The notes under the pieces are model-generated. The model did no database searches. It was not told where the DNA came from and saw nothing but the letters and a program-made list of their open reading frames with translations. Shown piece by piece: positions 5,590 through 12,268 of a stretch of DNA of 12,268 nt. Position 1 is the stretch's first letter, and every line of letters starts with the position of its first letter. A program made the position numbers and the translations under genes. Source of the stretch: Thermodesulfovibrio sp. (lineage in GTDB: Bacteria > Nitrospirota > Thermodesulfovibrionia > Thermodesulfovibrionales > JdFR-85); NCBI GenBank assembly GCA_027050975.1, contig JALUAR010000085.1, positions 1 to 12,268 on the forward strand, written 5' to 3'.

Positions 5590-6213
5590 ATGCTCATTGA
5601 TGCCTCGGAATATACTGACAGGCTTAATAGAATTTATCAGAAGATAGATAACGCTTATCAGGAGCTTGCCAGAGAATACGGCGATTTCAGCTGTGAAGGC
5701 TGTCCTGACCTTTGCTGCAATAATGTCTTCCTGCACTTCACCCTCATCGAGCATATATACCTGGCAGAGGGATTCAGGACCCTTCCGGAGGAAACCCGCA
5801 ATGAGATAATCGAAAGGTCAAAGGCATATAACAAGGCATACTCAACAACCTCCCGTCCAGAGGAAAATCTGAAAATGCTCTGTCCCCTGAACAATGACTC
5901 CAAATGTATCCTCTACAGGTGGCGACCATTAGCCTGCAGATTTTACGGACTTCCCGGCACCATGGAGAGTCCAACCCGTGGCACACAGGAATTTAAAGGA
6001 TGCTGGAGGTTTGAATCACTCCACGGTGACAATATCAAGGTCCGTCTGGACAGAACCCCCTTTTACAGAGAGGTGGCAGACCTTGAGAAAGCACTCCGCG
6101 ATCACCTGAGATACTATCAGCGTTATCGTAAAACCATTGCACAGATGATCCTTGACGAAGCCTCTACTGAAGGTATTATAACAAGAGGCTATCATGGATT
6201 TGAAGGTTATTGA
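5590..6213 (+). CDS. YkgJ-family cysteine cluster protein (second of a tandem pair)
   Basis: A 207-residue paralog of the preceding gene, alignable nearly end to end. All eight cysteines are kept (C35, C38, C42, C43, C98, C106, C116, C138), as are the shared blocks 'SCEGC', 'TLIE', 'LCPLN', 'RPLACR', 'GLPG' and 'DRTPFY'. It differs by a longer C-terminal tail (STEGIITRGYHGFEGY) and by Trp-rich substitutions around the third cysteine group. ATG 5590 follows AAAGAAGG (5577-5584) by five bases, so the pair is almost certainly cotranscribed. The stop (6211-6213) directly abuts the ATG of a truncated DUF255 open frame. Retention of every cysteine in both copies suggests both are functional, perhaps as a heterodimer or with distinct targets; that is inference. 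Confidence 0.85.
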   Translation: MLIDASEYTDRLNRIYQKIDNAYQELAREYGDFSCEGCPDLCCNNVFLHFTLIEHIYLAEGFRTLPEETRNEIIERSKAYNKAYSTTSRPEENLKMLCPLNNDSKCILYRWRPLACRFYGLPGTMESPTRGTQEFKGCWRFESLHGDNIKVRLDRTPFYREVADLEKALRDHLRYYQRYRKTIAQMILDEASTEGIITRGYHGFEGY

Positions 6214-6357
6214 ATGCATCGTTTGAAGTATGAGAAAAGCCCCTATCTCCTTCAGCATGCAGACAATCCTGTACACTGGTATCCATGGCCTGCTCATCCC
6301 CGGCTTATGATACAGATGAGTTCTGGAATTCAGAAGGAGATTACATGTTATCCATAA
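6214..6357 (+). pseudogene. 5' remnant of a DUF255/YyaL thioredoxin-domain gene
   Basis: ATG 6214 opens a 47-codon frame whose first 25 residues (MHRLKYEKSPYLLQHADNPV, then HWYPW) match the invariant N-terminus of DUF255/YyaL/SPATA20-like proteins ('NRL..EKSPYLLQHA.NPVDWYPW'). Complete members are roughly 600-700 residues, with a thioredoxin-like domain followed by an alpha/alpha barrel. Here homology stops at about 6288, the CxxC-bearing thioredoxin region is absent, and the frame ends at TAA 6355-6357 inside the next gene. The start abuts the stop of the second YkgJ-like gene (TGAATG), as if the original gene were the third member of that operon. The remnant may still be translated. A misassembly is the main alternative explanation. 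Confidence 0.7.
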
Positions 6358-7439
6358 AAAAGGGAAGAATCATAATATACAGGCTCTTTGAGGTAGCCTC
6401 TGAAATAGACCTCTACAGGCTGGAAACCATGGCAAAGGAGGGCGCAAGGAGGCTAAGGCTCTCCCGCTATCCCTATATGAAGGCCCTTGAGTTTACCAAT
6501 CCTCCTGTCTGTCTTGAGCTGAAGGGCTTTACAAAGGAGCTACTACAGAAACAACTGTCAGTTACCGCAGTGGCAAAGGCATATGATTTCGGTATCATAT
6601 CACTTGCACTGTATCTTCATCTTCCAGAAAACACCACCTTCAAGGAACTTGAAGAGATGGCCAAGATACTGGACACGGACGAATCAATAGATATCGTAGC
6701 CCTTGAGCATATACAACATCTTATAAAGACCTTTCAGGATGCAATTGTTGAGCCCGATATTAAGGAGGACTTTGTTGAAGACTATATGATATTTTACATA
6801 GAAAAGCTAAGTGAAAAGATTTCTGCCACTGAATTTTTGCAGACCTATGATCCTTCAAAACTCCTCCTTTACGAAACACGGCCTGTAAGCTCATACACAA
6901 GGGAGGAGACACTGAAGCATCGTTTCAGTTATTATCCTGATGACCTTGTGATAGTACACCTTGATAACGCCTTTATTATCGAGCCGAAGGGGGACTCCGA
7001 CATAATTGACATCCTGGAGTTCGCAAATGCCCAGATACTGGAACTCAGATACTACGACCATGTTCTTGACAGGGAACTGAACTGGATGTACAAGGAGCTT
7101 TCCAGAAGAGGAGGGGTCTCCATCTTCAAGCTCAGGGAATATGAAAGGCTAGCCAGGGATATAACAGAAACCGTTACAGATCTTACCGAGGTGACAGAGA
7201 GGGTCAACAATGCACTTAAGGTTACCGAAGATGTCTATTATGCCAGGATATACCGGACAGCTATGGAACTCCTGAGAAGCAAGGACTGGGAAGAGAGCAT
7301 TAATGAAAAACTGCGCGTTGTTACCAACACATACAAGATGCTTTATGATGAGATATCCACAAAGAGAGGCCATCTTCTTGAACTGGGCATATTCCTGCTG
7401 ATCGTGATAGAGATAATCCTTGCCATTGTAAGTGAGTAA
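6345..7439 (+). CDS. RMD1/DUF155-like membrane-anchored protein
   Basis: A 364-residue protein. I recognise the layout of the RMD1/SIF2 (DUF155/YagE) family, though not with certainty. A mixed N-terminal domain is followed by 'PDDLVIVHLDNAFIIEP', resembling the 'Y.YGVIVFW' core strand. A long alpha-helical region then contains predicted coiled coil (about 255-335), and a single C-terminal membrane helix sits at about 344-362 (LLELGIFLLIVIEIILAIV). That tail-anchored helix after a coiled coil is the most family-like part. Eukaryotic members act in mitochondria; bacterial members have no settled role. An in-frame ATG at 6285 exists, but ATG 6345 has AGAAGGAG (6332-6339) five bases upstream and begins the conserved sequence, so it is chosen. 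The upstream 60 bases belong to the DUF255 remnant region. Confidence 0.6.
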   Translation: MLSIKKGRIIIYRLFEVASEIDLYRLETMAKEGARRLRLSRYPYMKALEFTNPPVCLELKGFTKELLQKQLSVTAVAKAYDFGIISLALYLHLPENTTFKELEEMAKILDTDESIDIVALEHIQHLIKTFQDAIVEPDIKEDFVEDYMIFYIEKLSEKISATEFLQTYDPSKLLLYETRPVSSYTREETLKHRFSYYPDDLVIVHLDNAFIIEPKGDSDIIDILEFANAQILELRYYDHVLDRELNWMYKELSRRGGVSIFKLREYERLARDITETVTDLTEVTERVNNALKVTEDVYYARIYRTAMELLRSKDWEESINEKLRVVTNTYKMLYDEISTKRGHLLELGIFLLIVIEIILAIVSE

Positions 7440-7531
7440 GAAAAGACACTGCTCTTCATTATTGTACTGTCCTGGGAAGGTGATGACTAACATTACTCCT
7501 GTCTCATCTTTGGGGAGCATATCAATATTTA

Positions 7532-7559
7532 CTGTCAGACTTGTAATATATGGTAGAAT
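7532..7559 (+). promoter_or_regulatory. Candidate extended -10 promoter for mqnC
   Basis: CTGTCA (7532-7537), a 16-base spacer and TAGAAT (7554-7559) preceded by TGG (extended -10). Transcription would start near 7566, only a few bases before ATG 7569, and no ribosome-binding site is visible. The message may be leaderless or nearly so. Confidence 0.5.
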
Positions 7560-7568
7560 AGAAAACCC

Positions 7569-8651
7569 ATGTATGCCATGAGTACAAAACGTCTTGATAA
7601 AAAAGAGGCCCTTGAGCTGTTAAAAGGCTCTGACGTAGTTACTCTCGGAGCTGAGGCTGACAGGATAAGGAAGGCCCTCCACCCCGAAGGTGTGGTCACC
7701 TTTGTGGTTGACAGAAATATAAACTACACGAATGTCTGTATCAATCAGTGCCGATTCTGTGCCTTTTACAGAGACAAGGATGCCCCTGACGCCTATCTGC
7801 TTGCAAAGGATGAACTCTTCCGTAAAATAGAGGAAACCATTGAGCAGGGAGGCACACAGATATTGATCCAGGGCGGACTGCATCCTGACCTGGATCTGGA
7901 CTTCTACACAGACATGCTCAGGGCCATCAAAGAGAGATTCCAGATAAATGTCCATGGCTTCTCCCCACCTGAGATCCAGTACATAGCAAAAAAGACTGGA
8001 CTCTCGGTAAGGGAGACCCTCCTGACACTTAAAGAGGCTGGGCTTGATTCTATCCCTGGAGGCGGAGCAGAAATACTCTCGGATCGAGTCAGGGAGGTTA
8101 TGAGCCCAAAGAAGATACGCACAAGAGAGTGGATTGAGGTGATGGAGGAGGCCCATCGGATAGGAATGAGGACAACAGCTACCATGATGTTCGGTGCCCT
8201 TGAAAGGAATGAGGATATCGTTGCACACCTTGATGAAATAAGATCACTACAGGACCGCACAGGCGGTTTTACCGCATTTATTCCATGGACATTCCAGCCG
8301 TTGAACACGGAAATAGGAAACAGTATCAACACCGAGACAGAAAAGGCAGCACTCAAACCTAACCTTGCCACAGCCGTTGACTACCTGAAGGTGCTGGCCC
8401 TGTCACGCCTGTATCTTGACAATATTGAGAATATACAGGCATCCTGGGTTACACAGGGATTGAAGGTCGCTCAGGTAGCCCTCCGCTTCGGTGCAAATGA
8501 CTTCGGCTCAACAATGCTTGAGGAGAACGTGGTAAGGGCAGCAGGCGTAAGCTACAGGGTCAGTAAAGAGGACATAATCAATGCCATCCGGGCAGCGGGA
8601 TTCAAACCTGCACAGAGGGATACATACTATAATATCATCAGATTCTTTTAA
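7569..8651 (+). CDS. mqnC: Cyclic dehypoxanthine futalosine synthase MqnC (radical SAM)
   Basis: A 360-residue radical SAM enzyme of the futalosine route to menaquinone. It cyclises dehypoxanthine futalosine with S-adenosylmethionine and a [4Fe-4S] cluster. The cluster motif C57-x3-C61-x2-C64 lies in 'NYTNVCINQCRFCAFYR'. Other family blocks are 'GGTQILIQGGLHPDL', 'VHGFSPPEI', 'GLDSIPGGGAEIL', 'TTATMMFG' and 'FIPWTFQPLNT'. The GGGAEIL and LQDRTGGFTAFIPW blocks favour MqnC over its paralog MqnE. ATG 7569 is used; ATG 7578 is an alternative, and neither has a Shine-Dalgarno sequence. The other mqn genes are not in this window. It converges on dapA with a hairpin terminator between them. Confidence 0.93.
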   Translation: MYAMSTKRLDKKEALELLKGSDVVTLGAEADRIRKALHPEGVVTFVVDRNINYTNVCINQCRFCAFYRDKDAPDAYLLAKDELFRKIEETIEQGGTQILIQGGLHPDLDLDFYTDMLRAIKERFQINVHGFSPPEIQYIAKKTGLSVRETLLTLKEAGLDSIPGGGAEILSDRVREVMSPKKIRTREWIEVMEEAHRIGMRTTATMMFGALERNEDIVAHLDEIRSLQDRTGGFTAFIPWTFQPLNTEIGNSINTETEKAALKPNLATAVDYLKVLALSRLYLDNIENIQASWVTQGLKVAQVALRFGANDFGSTMLEENVVRAAGVSYRVSKEDIINAIRAAGFKPAQRDTYYNIIRFF

Positions 8652-8727
8652 CGAGGAATTGCGGCGCTTTGCTGTAACAATGGCAGGTGCTTGCAATGAA
8701 ACCGTTTCTCAGAACTATGCAATAAAT

Positions 8728-8760
8728 CAGTGAGGCAGGCCATTCTGGCCTGCCTCACTG
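8728..8760. terminator. Perfect 15-bp hairpin, probable bidirectional terminator
   Basis: CAGTGAGGCAGGCCA (8728-8742), loop TTC, then its exact reverse complement (8746-8760). It lies between the convergent mqnC and dapA, 76 bases past the mqnC stop and 20 bases past the dapA stop. Read from dapA it is followed by an AU-rich run (ATTTATT). Read from mqnC the U-rich stretch (CTCTTTT) comes later, so it is a better terminator for the lysine operon. Confidence 0.8.
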
Positions 8761-8780
8761 CCTGATACACTAAACCTCTT

Positions 8781-9653
8781 TTAAATCAGGTTATACGATG
8801 AAAGAGTCTCTTTGAGCTTTGCCTTGTTCTCAGGGGCCATCTCACACAGGGGCAGACGAAACTCCTCCTGAATCTTACCCATCAGTGCCAGGGCTGTTTT
8901 CACAGGGATAGGATTTGTCTCGATGAACATAGAGGCATTCAGTGGCTCAAGGTAATAATGCAGCCTCCTTGCCTCCTCAATCTCTCCCTTTTCACACAGG
9001 CTGCAGAGCTGGGCAACCGACTTTGGCATTACATTAGCTGCAACAGATATCACTCCCTTTCCGCCAAGCATCATAATCGGGAAAGTGGTAAAGTCATCTC
9101 CAGACAGTACCGTTATGCTGTCACCGCAAAGCCTGATGATATCACTTACCTGCCTCATATTGGCAGATGCCTCTTTGATGGCCACAATATTCTCTATCTC
9201 TGCAAGGCGGGCCACTGTCTGAGGAGAGATATTTACTGCCGTTCTGCCTGGAACATTATAAAGCACAAGGGGAAGATCAACCGCCTCTGCCACAGCCTTG
9301 TAATGCCTGTACAGCCCCTCCTGAGTGGGCTTGTTATAGTAAGGAGCAACCAAAAGGGCACCGTCTGCACCGAGTTCCTTTGCCTTCTTGGTCATCATTA
9401 TCGTCTCATCCGTTGAATTTGCACCTGTTCCTGCAATAACAGGCACCCTTTTATTTACCACTTCAATAGCAATCTGAATCACTCTGTAGTGCTCCTCATA
9501 CTCAAGGGTGGCAGACTCGCCTGTAGTACCGCAGGGCACTATTGCATTTGTTCCCTCTGAGATATGCCACTCTATCAGTTCGGAAAATGCCTTTTCATCC
9601 ACCTTCCCATCCTTAAAGGGTGTAACAATTGCAACTATCGAACCCTTAAACAT
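8781..9653 (-). CDS. dapA: 4-hydroxy-tetrahydrodipicolinate synthase DapA
   Basis: A 290-residue enzyme condensing pyruvate with aspartate semialdehyde, the committed step to diaminopimelate and lysine. The Schiff-base lysine is K160 in 'VAIKEAS'. The proton-relay residues are T43/T44 in 'CGTTGES' and Y132 in 'VLYNVPGRT', and R137 is the substrate-binding arginine. 'LLVAPYYNKPTQEGLYRHY' and 'LSGDDFTTFPIMMLGGKGVISVAANV' are also typical. ATG 9653 (MFKGSIVAIVTPF) is chosen because GGAGGT lies five bases upstream. The in-frame ATG at 9665 would make that ribosome-binding site part of the protein. It is last in lysA-dapF-PilZ-dapA, 42 bases after the PilZ stop, and followed by a strong hairpin. 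Confidence 0.97.
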   Translation of the reverse strand: MFKGSIVAIVTPFKDGKVDEKAFSELIEWHISEGTNAIVPCGTTGESATLEYEEHYRVIQIAIEVVNKRVPVIAGTGANSTDETIMMTKKAKELGADGALLVAPYYNKPTQEGLYRHYKAVAEAVDLPLVLYNVPGRTAVNISPQTVARLAEIENIVAIKEASANMRQVSDIIRLCGDSITVLSGDDFTTFPIMMLGGKGVISVAANVMPKSVAQLCSLCEKGEIEEARRLHYYLEPLNASMFIETNPIPVKTALALMGKIQEEFRLPLCEMAPENKAKLKETLSSYNLI

Positions 9654-9695
9654 AGTTACCTCCATTGTTTTAAGATATTTTGCTTTATAGAATTA

Positions 9696-9986
9696 TCAGT
9701 CATGATAGCTATATCCGAGCCCTGCTCTGAAGGAGCCATTAACCGTGGCTGTCCACTTCACCATTCCGTAAGAAGGAATCCCGTTTTTACCACCGCCTTT
9801 TATGGTTATTACATGTCCGCGCCGAAGGGGATAGTCCGTTACCAGTCCAAAACCATACTCAGAGATATCTATAATCTTACCATCTGCCTCAACACTTGTA
9901 GCAAGCCCGAGTTCCATATCAGTAACAGAATAGCGTATTTTTATGTCCACAGGCCTTCTTGGAGCTCTCCTTTTTTCGCAGCCCAT
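9696..9986 (-). CDS. PilZ-domain protein (probable c-di-GMP receptor)
   Basis: A 96-residue stand-alone PilZ domain. The N-terminal arginine cluster 'KRRAPRRPVDI' supplies the RxxxR motif (R6/R10 or R7/R11), and the second signature D/N-x-S-x-x-G is present as 'DISEYG' (D40-G45). Both c-di-GMP contact motifs are therefore intact, and binding is likely. The remainder is the expected beta barrel, ending 'GSFRAGLGYSY'. ATG 9986 follows AAGGAG by ten bases; that site overlaps the dapF stop, so the gene is coupled to dapF. A signalling protein inside a lysine operon is unexpected. It may simply share transcription, or it may report nutrient or wall status; its target is not visible here. Confidence 0.88.
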   Translation of the reverse strand: MGCEKRRAPRRPVDIKIRYSVTDMELGLATSVEADGKIIDISEYGFGLVTDYPLRRGHVITIKGGGKNGIPSYGMVKWTATVNGSFRAGLGYSYHD

Positions 9987-10000
9987 CTACGCAAATCTCC

Positions 10001-10834
10001 TTAAACAGAAATCACTCCTTCAAATACAGTCTCTGCCGGACCAGTCATATACACACGTCCGCTGTCCTCCCACTCAATTATCAGGTCACCTCCAAGGAGA
10101 TGGACATGGACGTTTCTGTCGGTCAATCCCTTTTTTGCTGTTATAACACCAGAGGCTGTTGCTCCCGTGCCACAGGCAAGGGTTTCTCCTGCGCCCCGCT
10201 CCCAGACACGCATCTTTATCTCACTCCTGTTTAACACCTCTACAAACTCAACATTTGTCCTCTCCGGAAAGATCTCGTTTCTCTCTATCAACGGACCATA
10301 GATATCCACAGGGAAATCATCAACGGAATCAACAATAATCACTGCATGGGGATTTCCCATGGATACGCAGGAGAGTTTGAGTACCCTATCCTTTACCTCT
10401 AAAGCAATATCATCAACAGTATCACTCCTTAAAGGAATCCTCTCTGGTCGAAACTCCGGCACACCCATATCAACCCGTATAAGTCCATCTCTTGCCTCTG
10501 GCCTTATTATCCCTGCCATGGTCTCTACATCAAGAATTTTGTCCTTGCTTAAGCCCTGATCCCAGACATACTTTGCAAGACAGCGTATTCCGTTACCACA
10601 CATCTGAACCTCTGAGCCATCGGCATTGAAAATCCTCATCCTGAAGGCAGCCTTCTGGGAGGGACACAGCAGTAACAGCTGATCTGCACCGATGCCGAAC
10701 CTTCTTCTGCAGAGCCTTACTGATAGGTTAGACAGTTCTTCATCATTCAGTTCATTTATAAAGGGCTGCTTTAAGGTGTCAATCAGCACAAAGTCATTGC
10801 CAAGACCGTGCATTTTTGTAAAGCTGATCTTCAT
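10001..10834 (-). CDS. dapF: Diaminopimelate epimerase DapF
   Basis: A 277-residue, cofactor-independent epimerase that converts LL- to meso-diaminopimelate, needed for lysine and peptidoglycan. The catalytic cysteines are C79 in 'QMCGNGIRC' and C221 in 'ACGTGATA'. 'KMHGLGNDFV', 'FNADGSE', 'GNPHAVI' and 'VWERGAGET' complete the two pseudo-symmetric halves. Length is normal. ATG 10834 has an AAAAGGGA ribosome-binding site. A 107-base gap separates it from lysA upstream; I see no clear terminator or promoter there, so one transcript is likely. Its TAA stop overlaps the ribosome-binding site of the PilZ gene. Confidence 0.97.
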   Translation of the reverse strand: MKISFTKMHGLGNDFVLIDTLKQPFINELNDEELSNLSVRLCRRRFGIGADQLLLLCPSQKAAFRMRIFNADGSEVQMCGNGIRCLAKYVWDQGLSKDKILDVETMAGIIRPEARDGLIRVDMGVPEFRPERIPLRSDTVDDIALEVKDRVLKLSCVSMGNPHAVIIVDSVDDFPVDIYGPLIERNEIFPERTNVEFVEVLNRSEIKMRVWERGAGETLACGTGATASGVITAKKGLTDRNVHVHLLGGDLIIEWEDSGRVYMTGPAETVFEGVISV

Positions 10835-10941
10835 TGTCCCTTTTCCTGAAGTCTAAAAGATTGTCCCGTTAAATACAGGCAGTGTTAGTGAGTCTTACAG
10901 CTGAGTTAAGATCAAAAATTTTTCCTTATCAGCCAACGAAT

Positions 10942-12198
10942 CTATTTTAAAAACTCCGGAATCTCCTCTCCCCTTGTGAGATCTCTGTAAGTCTCTCGTC
11001 TTCTGATAAGGTAGTGTTCAGCCCCCTTTACCAGCACCTCTGCAACACGGGGTCTGCTATTGTAGTTTGAACTCATGGAAAAGCCATAGGCACCTGCACT
11101 CATAACAGCAAGATACTCTCCCTGTTTAACAGCGGGGATCTCCCTGCCCCTGGCAAGAAAATCACCTGACTCACAGATCGGGCCAACTATATCAGCAAAG
11201 ATCTTGCTCCGTCTCCCCTTCTTCACAGGTACAATGTGATGGTAGGCATTATAAAGGGTCGGCCTCATAAGATCATTCATTCCGGCATCAACAATAACAA
11301 AGTCCCTCTCATGCCCCTGTTTGATGTAAAGCACTTTTGTAATCAGGATGCCTGCATTGCCGGCAATTGACCTGCCAGGCTCCATTATTATGGTAAGATC
11401 CCTTCCCTTAAGAAGAGGAATCAACCCCTTTGCAAGCTGACGAGGATGAGGCGGAGACTCATCGTTGTATTGAATACCAAGGCCCCCGCCAATGTCAAGA
11501 TATTTTATCTCTATTCCCTCTTTCTTGAGACTGTCAATCAGAACCAGAACCCTTTCAAGGGCCTCAACAAAGGGACGCACCTGGGTTATCTGGGAGCCTA
11601 TATGTTTGTGAACTCCCACCACATCTATATTCTCAAGGCTACTTGCCAGCCTGTAGTGCTGAAGAGCATCCTCAATAGGGATACCGAATTTGTGTTTTTT
11701 CAAACCCGTAGAGATATAGGGATGTGTCTCGGGATCTATATCAGGATTTATCCTTAAGGCAACAGCCGCCTTGCGTGACATCCTGGCTGCAACCTCGTTT
11801 ATCTTTAGCAACTCCTGCTCTGACTCGACATTAAACATGAGTATCCCCTTTTGAAGGGCATACTCAATTTCATCCTCTCTCTTGCCAACACCAGCGAAGA
11901 CAATCCTCCTTGGTTTAACTCCTGCCTTTAATGCTCTGTAAAGTTCTCCTCCTGAGACTATATCGGCACCTCCGCCAAGGTTGGCCATGATTCTAAGGAT
12001 AGCCTTGTTGGAGTTTGCCTTCATGGCATAGCAAATAATATGGGGGATGCCATTGAATGCATCCTGGTATGCCTTGAAGTGTCTGGTTAGTGTGTTGTAG
12101 CTGTACACATACAGAGGAGTGTCATACTCACTAACCAGCTCTCTGATCGGGATATCTTCGGCATATAGTTCGTTTTTTCTATAGCGGAAATAATGCAT
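10942..12198 (-). CDS. lysA: Diaminopimelate decarboxylase LysA
   Basis: A 418-residue PLP-dependent, alanine-racemase-fold enzyme that decarboxylates meso-diaminopimelate to L-lysine. The PLP lysine is K60 in 'ICYAMKANSN'. The barrel motifs are 'GGGADIVSGGEL', 'VGVHKHIGSQ' (H199), 'YLDIGGGLG' and the phosphate-binding 'EPGRSIAG'. The dimer-mate active-site cysteine is C342 in 'CESGDFL', followed by 'GAYGFSMSSNYN' near the C-terminus. Length matches the family. ATG 12198 follows GAGGGAGG closely, and a plausible promoter lies 29-58 bases upstream. It is the first gene of the minus-strand lysA-dapF-PilZ-dapA unit, which encodes three steps of the diaminopimelate pathway; dapB and the aminotransferase steps are elsewhere. 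Confidence 0.97.
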   Translation of the reverse strand: MHYFRYRKNELYAEDIPIRELVSEYDTPLYVYSYNTLTRHFKAYQDAFNGIPHIICYAMKANSNKAILRIMANLGGGADIVSGGELYRALKAGVKPRRIVFAGVGKREDEIEYALQKGILMFNVESEQELLKINEVAARMSRKAAVALRINPDIDPETHPYISTGLKKHKFGIPIEDALQHYRLASSLENIDVVGVHKHIGSQITQVRPFVEALERVLVLIDSLKKEGIEIKYLDIGGGLGIQYNDESPPHPRQLAKGLIPLLKGRDLTIIMEPGRSIAGNAGILITKVLYIKQGHERDFVIVDAGMNDLMRPTLYNAYHHIVPVKKGRRSKIFADIVGPICESGDFLARGREIPAVKQGEYLAVMSAGAYGFSMSSNYNSRPRVAEVLVKGAEHYLIRRRETYRDLTRGEEIPEFLK

Positions 12199-12226
12199 AT
12201 GCCTCCCTCAAAAACTTAATTCTATA

Positions 12227-12256
12227 TTTTTACCATACATAAGCATAGAAAGTCAA
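12227..12256 (-). promoter_or_regulatory. Candidate promoter of the lysA operon
   Basis: On the minus strand, TTGACT (12251-12256), an 18-base spacer and TAAAAA (12227-12232) preceded by TGG (extended -10). The predicted start near 12220 gives a leader of about 21 bases. A short inverted repeat, AAGTC-AAA-GACTT (12250-12262), overlaps the -35 and could be an operator. Confidence 0.5.
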
Positions 12257-12268
12257 AGACTTCTATAT

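Noticed and set aside
6347..6357. DnaA-box-like TTATCCATA near the start of the RMD1-like gene
   Set aside because: It is a single imperfect copy inside a coding region, with no cluster of boxes, no AT-rich unwinding region and no dnaA nearby, so there is no support for an origin despite the rpmH-rnpA-yidD-yidC cluster.
7620..8228. A 202-codon open frame on the minus strand inside mqnC
   Set aside because: It is fully antisense to a well-recognised enzyme, has no family-like motifs and no ribosome-binding site I could see. It is a by-product of mqnC codon composition.
8958..9416. A 152-codon plus-strand open frame inside dapA
   Set aside because: It is antisense to the highly conserved dapA, has low-complexity, cysteine/histidine-scattered sequence and matches nothing known to me.
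8781..9665. dapA starting at ATG 9665 (MEVTMFKGS)
   Set aside because: The extra codons contain the GGAGGT ribosome-binding site for ATG 9653, and homologs begin at the MFxGS sequence.

Overview
The window reads as an ordinary chromosomal stretch from a Gram-negative, anaerobic-type bacterium of moderate G+C content. YidC has the long periplasmic domain typical of diderms. Menaquinone synthesis is indicated by the futalosine-pathway radical SAM enzyme MqnC, and lysine/peptidoglycan precursors come from the diaminopimelate route. The left edge carries the tail of a DsrE-like protein, a family common in sulfur-metabolising bacteria. Nitrospirota (Thermodesulfovibrio-like) or a deltaproteobacterial lineage would fit, but this is inference from gene content only. 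I see no rRNA, tRNA, CRISPR array, insertion sequence, phage gene or dnaA/oriC. No gap between genes exceeds 160 bases.

Layout. (1) Positions 1-1173, plus strand: end of a DsrE-like gene, an FmdB-type zinc-ribbon protein, and a TIM-barrel sugar isomerase/endonuclease-IV-like protein that probably starts at CTG. (2) 1150-2458: a single-domain response regulator (minus) and an XRE-type repressor (plus), divergent around a 109-bp region. That region holds a near-consensus promoter with a perfect 8-bp inverted repeat inside it. rimI (minus) converges on the repressor gene with only 6 bp between them. (3) 2538-4830, plus: the conserved rpmH-rnpA-yidD-yidC cluster behind a good sigma-70-type promoter. 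rnpA overlaps rpmH and has no ATG/GTG/TTG/CTG at its expected N-terminus; an ATT start fits. (4) 4985-7439, plus: two tandem cysteine-cluster (YkgJ-like) paralogs, a 5' scrap of a DUF255/YyaL gene, and an RMD1/DUF155-like membrane-anchored protein. (5) 7569-8651, plus: mqnC with its own promoter, followed by a perfect 15-bp hairpin shared with the converging dapA. (6) 12198-8781, minus: lysA-dapF-PilZ-dapA, a lysine/diaminopimelate operon carrying a c-di-GMP receptor-type PilZ protein.

How it fits together. L34, RNase P protein, YidD and YidC link ribosome assembly, tRNA maturation and membrane protein insertion. DapA, DapF and LysA catalyse the first committed, penultimate and last steps of lysine synthesis. 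The points most worth checking are the non-canonical starts (rnpA ATT, isomerase CTG, rimI TTG), the apparently leaderless response-regulator transcript with its palindrome, the eroded DUF255 gene, and the tandem YkgJ pair. I did not find a clear new multi-gene defence or mobile system.
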